Assembly (NCBI RefSeq): GCF_008329525.1
Contig: NZ_NPKQ01000001.1
Coordinates: forward strand, 186,001-250,000
Direction: 5' to 3'
From: Tardiphaga sp. P9-11
GTDB taxonomy: Bacteria; Pseudomonadota; Alphaproteobacteria; Rhizobiales; Xanthobacteraceae
DNA length: 64,000 nt
In this document: positions 57,990-64,000 of the stretch, piece by piece
Position numbering within the stretch: position 1 is the stretch's first letter
How the letters are laid out: each line of letters starts with the position of its first letter
Made by a program: the position numbers and the translations under genes
The notes under the pieces: generated by a model
The model's database searches: none
What the model was told of the DNA's origin: nothing
The model's input: the letters and a program-made list of their open reading frames with translations, nothing else

Positions 57990-58391
57990 CTACACTCCGG
58001 ATGAAAGTTTAAGGATGGCGTAGATCGATGCCAGCGCCACGGCGGCGGAAAAGAAATTGTTGCCGATGATCGAGATCAGTTTGATCTTCTCGTCGTGAAC
58101 GTAGTCTTCGATCACGACCTGCATGCCGATCTTCATGTGCCAGACGCTGGCAACGATGAAGAGCAGCATGATGATGGCCACCAGCGGCGTGCCGAGGACC
58201 TGAGCGGCACCGGCCTGATTGCTGCGGAGCAGCGACATCACGATGAAGATCACAGGGATCAGCAGAAGCAGCATGGCCACAGCGGTCAGGCGCTGGCGCC
58301 AAAAATCCGAGGTGCCCGAGTGCGAGGAGCCGAGACCACGGACACGGCCAAGCGGCGTGCGCACCGACTTCGGCGAATTGGAACCGCTCAT
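57990..58391 (-). CDS. sdhD: Succinate dehydrogenase membrane anchor subunit
   Basis: 133-residue membrane anchor with three helices (about 35-55, 70-92 and 105-128). SSHSGTSDFWRQRLTAVA is typical of the quinone-site end, and the heme/quinone His is in VWHMKIGMQVVIEDYVHDE. Its ATG overlaps the sdhC stop by 4 nt (ATGA). Start chosen by that coupling; the frame is open further upstream to 58793, which is a shadow of sdhC. Confidence 0.93.
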   Translation of the reverse strand: MSGSNSPKSVRTPLGRVRGLGSSHSGTSDFWRQRLTAVAMLLLLIPVIFIVMSLLRSNQAGAAQVLGTPLVAIIMLLFIVASVWHMKIGMQVVIEDYVHDEKIKLISIIGNNFFSAAVALASIYAILKLSSGV

Positions 58392-58786
58392 CGTCCGCCT
58401 CCGATCGCGTAGGCAATGATCCAGAGCAGGATGGTGATGCCGATTCCGCCGATCAATGCGGCCCAAGTCAGCCATTCCCTTTCGGAGGGCTTGAAGCCGT
58501 AGCCGAGATCCCAGACCAGATGGCGGATGCCGCTCATGGCGTGGTGGATCAGCGCCCAAGTGTAGCCGAAGGCGATCAGGCGACCGATGATGCTGCCGGT
58601 AAAGGCCTGCACATGGGCATAGGCCACGGGGCCGGACGCGGCGGCGATCAACCACCAAACAAGAAGCAGAGTGCCGAAATACAAGGCGACGCCGGTAGCG
58701 CGATGCACGATGGACAGCGCCATCGTCAGGGTCCAGCGATAGACTTGCAGGTGCGGTGAAAGGGGACGTTCGATCCTGGCGGTCAT
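58388..58786 (-). CDS. sdhC: Succinate dehydrogenase cytochrome b556 subunit
   Basis: 132-residue membrane subunit with three helices. RPLSPHLQVYRWTLTMALSIVHRATG is the family signature; the heme ligand is expected in HHAMSGIRHLVWDLG. First gene of sdhCDAB; with SdhD it forms the quinone site. The 200 bp upstream (58787-59014) separates it from the divergent TauE/SafE gene; I found no clear promoter there for either gene. Confidence 0.95.
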   Translation of the reverse strand: MTARIERPLSPHLQVYRWTLTMALSIVHRATGVALYFGTLLLVWWLIAAASGPVAYAHVQAFTGSIIGRLIAFGYTWALIHHAMSGIRHLVWDLGYGFKPSEREWLTWAALIGGIGITILLWIIAYAIGGGR

Positions 58787-59014
58787 TTAGCAACTTTGAC
58801 AGGTTAATGGGCAGACAGTGCCCGATTGGGGATCGCGTAGAGCAATTCTATTTACGAACTCAAAACAACCAGTGCAATCGCGAAATGACATACTCCGAAT
58901 GATTATTCATAGTTTCAAATGAGCCTTGCATTCGCGGGTATTGACAGTTGCCGGGCTTGTTGCTGACAGCCTTGGTGAAGCGCGATTCATGAGAAGCGCA
59001 TGCGGCGATAGCAA

Positions 59015-59881
59015 ATGATGATCGGGGCGGGAATGGCCGGGCTGAATGTGACGGAGATTGTTGAGCTGGCGGCACTCCTTATTGCCGTCGGCGCACTGGC
59101 CGGCTTCCTGGCAGGCGTCTTTGGAATAGGTGGCGGCGCCATCCTGGTGCCTGTATTTTACGAGTGTTTCCGCATTGCCGGCGTACCTTTGGAAGCACGG
59201 ATGCCGCTATGTATCGGTACCTCGCTGGCCATCATCATCCCGACCTCGATCCGGTCCTTCCGCGCCCACATGGCGCGCGGCGCCGTGGATATGGAGATCT
59301 TGCGCAAATGGTGGTGGCCGATCCTGATCGGCGTCATCATCGGTAGCGTCACCGCCCGCTATGCGCCGGAGCGGCTGTTCAAGATCGTTTTCGTTGCCGT
59401 CGCATGGTCCGCGGCGGCACGGCTCCTGCTCGCGCGCGATGGCTGGAAACTCGGTGACGACCTGCCCGACGGCCCGTTGATGAAGATCTATGGTTTCTTC
59501 GTCGGCCTGCTCTCGACGCTAATGGGCATCGGCGGCGGATTGTTCTCCAACCTGCTGATGACCTTTTATGGCCGGTCGATCCATCAGGCGGTGGCGACCT
59601 CCTCTGCGCTGGCGGTGCTGATCTCGATCCCCGGCGCCATCGGCTACATCTATGCCGGCTGGCCGGCCGCCGCACGCTTTCCCGATGTCGCAGCGCTTCA
59701 GCTCCCCTTCGCTGTCGGTTATGTGTCGCTGATCGGCGCGCTGCTGGTGATGCCGACCAGCCTGCTGGTCGCGCCGCTCGGCGTGAAAGCCGCGCATGCG
59801 ATGTCGAAGCGCGCGCTGGAAATGGCCTTTGGAATTTATCTATTCATCGTCGGCAGTCGTTTTGTCATTGCTCTAATATGA
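59015..59881 (+). CDS. TauE/SafE-family sulfite/anion exporter
   Basis: 288-residue membrane protein of about eight helices, with the internal repeat of this family: GVFGIGGGAILVP in the first half and LMGIGGGLFSNLLM in the second. Family members export sulfite, sulfoacetate or related anions. ATG 59015. It lies divergent from sdhC and 147 bp before the CDF gene. No sulfonate-degradation genes are next to it, so the substrate is unknown. Confidence 0.88.
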   Translation: MMIGAGMAGLNVTEIVELAALLIAVGALAGFLAGVFGIGGGAILVPVFYECFRIAGVPLEARMPLCIGTSLAIIIPTSIRSFRAHMARGAVDMEILRKWWWPILIGVIIGSVTARYAPERLFKIVFVAVAWSAAARLLLARDGWKLGDDLPDGPLMKIYGFFVGLLSTLMGIGGGLFSNLLMTFYGRSIHQAVATSSALAVLISIPGAIGYIYAGWPAAARFPDVAALQLPFAVGYVSLIGALLVMPTSLLVAPLGVKAAHAMSKRALEMAFGIYLFIVGSRFVIALI

Positions 59882-59981
59882 GCTGTAGACCGCACGAACG
59901 CAGCAAAATGCGGGAATGCCGCGCCTGTTGAAGCGTCCGGCCGGATATCGCTTCACTCATCCGGGTTACAAGGCCAGCGTA

Positions 59982-60000
59982 ATACTATCCGTAATAGTAT
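59982..60000 (+). promoter_or_regulatory. AT-rich inverted repeat before the CDF gene, candidate operator
   Basis: Perfect 7-bp inverted repeat ATACTAT-CCGTA-ATAGTAT, 29 bp before the CDF start codon. The position and AT-rich character suit a metal-responsive repressor or activator site. No regulator gene is beside it in the window. Confidence 0.5.
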
Positions 60001-60028
60001 CCACATGCAGGCTTGCTATGGATGACGC

Positions 60029-60991
60029 ATGGCTCACGCACATCACCACGATCACGCGCATGATCACAACGACCACACCGGCCATGCGCACGGCCCCGGC
60101 GGACATGTCCATGCGCCCGCGAATTTCGGCATGGCATTCGCCATCGGCATCAGCCTCAATACCGTCTTCGTCATTATCGAAGCGATCTATGGCTATGCCA
60201 GCGGCTCGATGGCGCTGGTTGCCGATGCCGGGCACAATCTCTCGGACGTACTTGGACTGATCGCAGCGTGGACTGCGGCCGTGCTGTCGAAGCGGGCGCC
60301 GACGCCGCGTTTCACCTACGGCTTGCGCGGCTCCTCTATCCTTGCGGCACTCTTCAATGCGGTGTTCCTGCTGGTCGCCGTTGGCGCGATCGCCTGGGAA
60401 GCGGTGCTGCGACTGTTCAATCCCGAACCGGTGACCGAAGTCACCGTGATGATCGTCGCCACGATCGGCATCGTGATCAACGGCGTCACCGCCTGGCTGT
60501 TCGCCTCGGGCCGCGACAGCGACCTCAACATCCGCGGTGCCTATCTCCACATGGTCGCCGATGCGGCCGTCTCCGCGGGAGTAGTACTCGCTGCGGTCGT
60601 CATCCTGTTCACTGGCTGGTTGTGGATCGATGCCATGACCAGCCTCGCCGTCTGCGCGCTGATCGTCTGGGGCACCTGGGGCCTGCTGCGCGACTCGACG
60701 GCAATGTCGCTCGCCGCCGTACCACGCGGCATAGATCCCGTCGCCGTGCGTGGCTATCTCGAACAATGTTCCGGTGTGACGCAGGTGCACGACCTGCATA
60801 TCTGGCCGATGAGTACCACCGAAGTCGCCCTGACCTGCCATATGGTCATGCCCACGGGCCATCCCGGCGACGCCTATCTGATGGACGTGGCGCAGAGGCT
60901 CCGACGCGACTTCGGCATCGAACATGCGACAATTCAGATCGAATGCGATCCGAATTCGCCGTGTGCGCTGGCACCGGATCATGTTATCTAG
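60029..60991 (+). CDS. Cation diffusion facilitator (CzcD/ZitB-like) metal exporter
   Basis: 320-residue CDF transporter. The N-terminal His-rich segment MAHAHHHDHAHDHNDHTGHAH (1-21) probably binds Zn or Co. Six helices follow, with metal site ligands in SGSMALVADAGHNLSDVLGL (helix 2) and YLHMVADAAVSAGVV (helix 5). A cytoplasmic C-terminal domain contains QVHDLHIWPMSTTEVALTCHM. It exports zinc, cobalt or cadmium in exchange for protons. ATG 60029. The next gene starts six bp after its stop, so it belongs to a metal-export operon with the CzcBA-like genes. Confidence 0.93.
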   Translation: MAHAHHHDHAHDHNDHTGHAHGPGGHVHAPANFGMAFAIGISLNTVFVIIEAIYGYASGSMALVADAGHNLSDVLGLIAAWTAAVLSKRAPTPRFTYGLRGSSILAALFNAVFLLVAVGAIAWEAVLRLFNPEPVTEVTVMIVATIGIVINGVTAWLFASGRDSDLNIRGAYLHMVADAAVSAGVVLAAVVILFTGWLWIDAMTSLAVCALIVWGTWGLLRDSTAMSLAAVPRGIDPVAVRGYLEQCSGVTQVHDLHIWPMSTTEVALTCHMVMPTGHPGDAYLMDVAQRLRRDFGIEHATIQIECDPNSPCALAPDHVI

Positions 60992-60997
60992 GGCGCG

Positions 60998-61363
60998 ATG
61001 ATCAACGCAGGCAACATCATGGCTGATAGCGCAGGGCTCTGGAGCCGTCTGCGACGCATGCCGTTTGTTGTCATGCTGACATTGGGCCTGCTGGTCTCGA
61101 TGGTTCATTGTGCCGGCGACCTCGCTATCGCCGGTTCCGATACGACGGCCGTTGCCATGACCAGCGACTCAGGCACGTCCCACGATCTGCCTGACCAGCA
61201 ACTGCCCGCCCATAGCGGCCACTGTCTGTCTCATGTCACGGCCCACTCTCCGACGGTGATCGCCTCACCTGCCGACGTCAGCCCGCGCGCACTTGTGATT
61301 GTGGGGGATGCCCTCCCCGCAACGCGTGACGGCTTGCCTCTCTTCAAACCGCCTCGCGCCTAA
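60998..61363 (+). CDS. Small His/Cys-containing protein in metal-export cluster
   Basis: 121-residue protein. One N-terminal hydrophobic segment (FVVMLTLGLLVSMVHCAGDLAIAG) acts as signal or anchor. The rest is hydrophilic, with possible metal-binding residues (HSGHCLSHVTAHSPT). It lies six bp after the CDF gene and about 130 bp before the CzcB-like adaptor. The position and composition resemble small accessory proteins found in czc/cnr/cop clusters. I know no function. ATG 60998 has AGGG five bases upstream; ATG 61019 is an alternative. Confidence 0.7.
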   Translation: MINAGNIMADSAGLWSRLRRMPFVVMLTLGLLVSMVHCAGDLAIAGSDTTAVAMTSDSGTSHDLPDQQLPAHSGHCLSHVTAHSPTVIASPADVSPRALVIVGDALPATRDGLPLFKPPRA

Positions 61364-61493
61364 ACTTCCACACGGCCCGCTGAGGCCGAAGTTCTGTCCG
61401 TCGTCTGCGCAAGGCAGCGCGGCAGCTTGAGCGCATGTTCTTCCAATTGGTGACAGCACGAGCGCGATGACGCTCGGTGCGGGATTTATAACA

Positions 61494-62681
61494 ATGATCA
61501 GAACTGGATTGCTGGCGGCCGGGCTCTTGCTCGGCGCCGCGTCATTCGCCGTCGCGCACGAGGAAAAACTCGTCGCTGAGGCTGAGAAGCACGACGAGGC
61601 GAAGCCGGAGCATCACGACGAGGCCGTGGTGAAGCTCAGCGCGCAGCAGGTCGAGGCCGGCAAGTTTGCCGTCGCGGGCGTACATGGCGGCTCGCTCGGC
61701 CGTCGCATCACCGCGCCGGGCTCGATCGTGCCGAGCGGCAATCACATCGCCCGAGTCGCGGTACGACTGCTCGGTACTGTCGCTGAACTACGCAAGCAGA
61801 TCGGCGATACCGTCAACGCCGGCGACGTGGTCGCGGTGATCGAAAGCCGCGAGGTCGCCGATGCCAAGAGCGAGTATCTCGCCGCACGGCTGGTCTTCGA
61901 TCTGCAGCGAACGCTGTTCAACCGCGCGCAGACCCTGTGGGACGGCAAGGTCATGAGCGAAAATGACTTCCTGCGCGCGCGGACGACCTTTGAGGATTCC
62001 CGCGTCAAGCTCGAGGTCGCGCGACAAAAGCTGTTCGCACTCAGTCTCAACACCGAGCAGATCGAGACCCTGCCGCAACAGCCGGTGGAAACGCTGCGCC
62101 GGCAGGAAGTGCGCGCCCCCATATCTGGCCGCGTTGCGGAGCGCCGCGTCGAATTGGGCTCGCTAGTGGGCCGCGAGGGCCAGGAGAGCGAACTGTTCGT
62201 GATCGTCGATCTCACAACTGTGTGGGCGGAGCTCGCCATTGCACCGAACGATCTCGGCGATATCCGCGAAGGCCAGCACATCACGATCGCCTCGGGCCAT
62301 TCGGCACCCTCTCCGGCGACCATCATGTTCATCAGCCCGTTGCTCGACAAGGACACGCGCAATGCCCGCGTCATCGCACTGGTCGACAATATCGAGCGGC
62401 GATGGCGACCGGGCGCGTTCGTCACGGCTGAGATTCCCGTCGATCAATCGGCGGCAACCATCATTGTCCCAAAAACCGCGCTGCAGACGCTCGAACGCGA
62501 CAATGTTGTGTTCGTGCGCACCAATGACGGATTCGAGGCTCGCAAGGTGACGCTGGGGCGACAGGATAGCCGCGTGGCGGAGGTCACTGCGGGTCTGACA
62601 TCGGGCGAGCGCATCGCTATCGCCAATACATTCGTCCTGAAGGCTGATCTCGGCAAAGCCGCGGTCGAGCACCAGCACTAG
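61494..62681 (+). CDS. RND efflux periplasmic adaptor, CzcB/CusB-like
   Basis: 395-residue membrane-fusion protein. The signal peptide is MIRTGLLAAGLLLGAASFAVA; the mature N-terminus is His/Glu-rich (HEEKLVAEAEKHDEAKPEHHDE), likely metal-binding. A barrel-sandwich with lipoyl-like half-motifs, a coiled hairpin (about residues 110-190) and a beta-barrel domain (VWAELAIAPNDLGDIREGQHITI) follow. CzcB class rather than drug-efflux AcrA. ATG 61494 is chosen for the signal; a frame open to 61467 adds nine residues. It binds the inner-membrane pump encoded 8 bp downstream. Confidence 0.88.
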   Translation: MIRTGLLAAGLLLGAASFAVAHEEKLVAEAEKHDEAKPEHHDEAVVKLSAQQVEAGKFAVAGVHGGSLGRRITAPGSIVPSGNHIARVAVRLLGTVAELRKQIGDTVNAGDVVAVIESREVADAKSEYLAARLVFDLQRTLFNRAQTLWDGKVMSENDFLRARTTFEDSRVKLEVARQKLFALSLNTEQIETLPQQPVETLRRQEVRAPISGRVAERRVELGSLVGREGQESELFVIVDLTTVWAELAIAPNDLGDIREGQHITIASGHSAPSPATIMFISPLLDKDTRNARVIALVDNIERRWRPGAFVTAEIPVDQSAATIIVPKTALQTLERDNVVFVRTNDGFEARKVTLGRQDSRVAEVTAGLTSGERIAIANTFVLKADLGKAAVEHQH

Positions 62682-62689
62682 GGGCGGAC

Positions 62690-64000
62690 ATGATCAGTCG
62701 CATTCTCTCGCTGTCGATCCAGCGCCGCTGGACCGTCGTGCTGCTCACGCTTGGCATCATGCTGTTCGGCGCATGGTCGCTGGTCCGGCTGCCGATCGAC
62801 GCCGTACCGGATATCACCAACAAACAAGTGCAGGTGAATACGGTGGCGCCGGCGCTGTCGCCGGCCGAGATCGAAAAGCAGGTCGCCTTCCCCATCGAAA
62901 CCGCGCTGGCGGGCATCGCAGGGCTAGACAGCACACGCTCGCTGTCGCGCAACGGCTTCTCGCAGGTGACGGCGATCTTCAGCGAAGCTACCGATATCTA
63001 CTTCGCGCGCCAGCAAGTCAATGAACGCCTGATCGAGCTGCGCGCCAGTCTGCCGCCGGGGGCGGATCCGAAGATGGGGGCGATCTCCACAGGTCTCGGC
63101 GAGATCTATATGTGGTCGATCGACTTCACGCCGTCCAGCAGCGGCGTCTATGTCACGCCGGAAGGTGAGCGACTGACCACCGATGTCGCGCGCGCAGCCT
63201 ATCTGCGCACGGTGCAGGACTGGATCGTCAAGCCGCAGATCCGCGGCGTGCCGGGTGTGGCCGGCGTCGATTCCATCGGCGGCTATGCCAAGCAGTTCCA
63301 GATCCGGCCCGATCCGATGAAACTCGTCGGTCTCGGCCTGTCGTTCGGCGATATCATCCGTGCCATCGAGGCCAACAATGTGAGCCGCGGTGCCAGCGTC
63401 ATCGAGCGCAACGGCGAAGGCATCGCGGTGCGGTCCGGCGGGCGGCTTGAAACCATCGACGATATCCGCAATGTCGTGGTCAGTACGCGAGCAGCCACGC
63501 CGGTTCGTATCAGCGATATCGCCGACGTCGCTATTGGCGGCGAGATCCGCACCGGCAGCGGGAGCGTCAATGGCCATGAAGCTGTCATCGGCACCGCGCT
63601 GATGCTGGTCGGCAGCAACAGCCGCACCGTCGCCAAGGCCGTGGATGCGAAGCTCAACCAGGTTCGCCGCACGCTGCCCGCGGGCATTGTCATCACGACG
63701 GTGCTGGATCGCACGACGCTGGTCGATGCCACGTTGAAGACCGTAGCGACCAATCTCGGCGAGGGCGCACTCCTCGTGATCGCCGTGCTGTTCCTGTTGC
63801 TCGGCAATTTCCGCGCCGCGCTGATTGCCGCATTGGTGATTCCGGTCGCCATGCTGATGACCGCAACGGGCATGCTGCGCGGGCACATCAGCGCCAATCT
63901 GATGAGCCTCGGCGCGCTGGATTTCGGACTGATCGTCGATGGCGCGGTCATCATCGCCGAGAACGCGCTCAGGCATCTGGCCGAACGTCAGCACGCAGCG
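62690..64000 (+). CDS. CzcA-like heavy-metal RND efflux pump (3' end outside window)
   Basis: First 437 residues of an RND proton-driven exporter, cut at the window end. It starts MISRILSLSIQRRWTVVLLTLGIMLFGAWSLVRLPIDAVPDITNKQVQV, the CzcA/CusA signature. FSEATDIYFARQQVNERL, GVPGVAGVDSIGGYAKQFQI and the start of helix 2-4 (VIAVLFLLLGNFRAALIAALVIPVAML; GALDFGLIVDGAVIIAENAL with the functional Asp) are present. GGGGCGG precedes the ATG. Probably exports Zn, Co or Cd with CzcB; a CzcC outer-membrane factor is expected outside the window. Confidence 0.92.
   Translation, partial: MISRILSLSIQRRWTVVLLTLGIMLFGAWSLVRLPIDAVPDITNKQVQVNTVAPALSPAEIEKQVAFPIETALAGIAGLDSTRSLSRNGFSQVTAIFSEATDIYFARQQVNERLIELRASLPPGADPKMGAISTGLGEIYMWSIDFTPSSSGVYVTPEGERLTTDVARAAYLRTVQDWIVKPQIRGVPGVAGVDSIGGYAKQFQIRPDPMKLVGLGLSFGDIIRAIEANNVSRGASVIERNGEGIAVRSGGRLETIDDIRNVVVSTRAATPVRISDIADVAIGGEIRTGSGSVNGHEAVIGTALMLVGSNSRTVAKAVDAKLNQVRRTLPAGIVITTVLDRTTLVDATLKTVATNLGEGALLVIAVLFLLLGNFRAALIAALVIPVAMLMTATGMLRGHISANLMSLGALDFGLIVDGAVIIAENALRHLAERQHAA

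Noticed and set aside
58941-58969. TTGACA at 58941 as promoter for the TauE/SafE gene
   Set aside because: Only the -35 matches; no -10 at proper spacing.
62924-63994. Open frame of about 356 codons opposite the CzcA gene
   Set aside because: Histidine/arginine-rich translation without domains; the plus strand encodes a clear RND pump.

Overview
The window reads as a stretch of chromosome from an alphaproteobacterium of the Bradyrhizobium / Rhodopseudomonas / Tardiphaga group (Nitrobacteraceae). This rests on protein families recognised by eye, on the gene order rplU-rpmA-GNAT-EamA-obgE-proB, on a tartrate dehydratase of the Bradyrhizobium TarD type, on a BacA-like ABC transporter of the BclA kind, on IalB and on a sdhCDAB operon. 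GC content is high throughout. I saw no transposase, phage gene, CRISPR array or plasmid function, and no frameshifted gene. The first gene (TadG-like, 5' end missing) and the last gene (CzcA-like, 3' end missing) are cut by the window edges.

Layout. 1-2.7 kb: end of a TadG-like pilus protein, then a divergent LysR regulator / D-tartrate dehydratase pair with a repeated inverted-repeat operator. 2.8-8 kb: rplU-rpmA with a good promoter and a structured leader, an acetyltransferase, an EamA exporter, obgE and proB. 8-16 kb: a Cys-rich secreted peptide, an MFS_3 transporter, a Tat-exported hydrolase, a cytochrome P450, a class III nucleotide cyclase, a TerB-like protein and an SDR. 16-20 kb: tRNA-Ala(CGC), yggT, a DUF167 gene, folD, an M20 peptidase and ppa. 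20-28 kb: an acetyltransferase, a hydrolase, a DCC protein, an amine oxidase, maiA, typA and a PhoD-type phosphatase.

28-34 kb: a cobalamin riboswitch controls a TonB-dependent receptor and a PepSY membrane protein. This is the most interesting unit here: B12 control of a receptor that otherwise looks like a siderophore receptor, coupled to a predicted membrane reductase. A membrane-anchored TAXI binding protein without TRAP partners follows on the other strand. 34-43 kb: phhB, a YkvA-like protein, a quinone oxidoreductase, a dienoyl-CoA-reductase-like SDR, ialB, rlmN, a PAP2 lipid phosphatase, argG, and a divergent methyltransferase / TetR pair. 43-48 kb: a PhoA-type phosphatase behind a three-unit Pho box, an OmpA protein with a proline/alanine-rich stretch of about 330 residues, and a MAPEG protein. 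48-55 kb: a BclA-like transporter, a hybrid histidine kinase and an SsuABC/TauABC-like importer. 55-59 kb: sdhCDAB. 59-64 kb: a TauE/SafE exporter and a metal-export cluster (CDF transporter, small His/Cys protein, CzcB-like adaptor, CzcA-like pump).

Most genes are housekeeping or common accessory genes. The points worth following are mainly regulatory: the B12-riboswitch operon, the LysR/tarD operator, two phosphatases with Pho-box-like sites, the rplU leader and an AT-rich palindrome before the CDF gene. Intergenic gaps also hold several palindromic elements that look like dispersed repeats.
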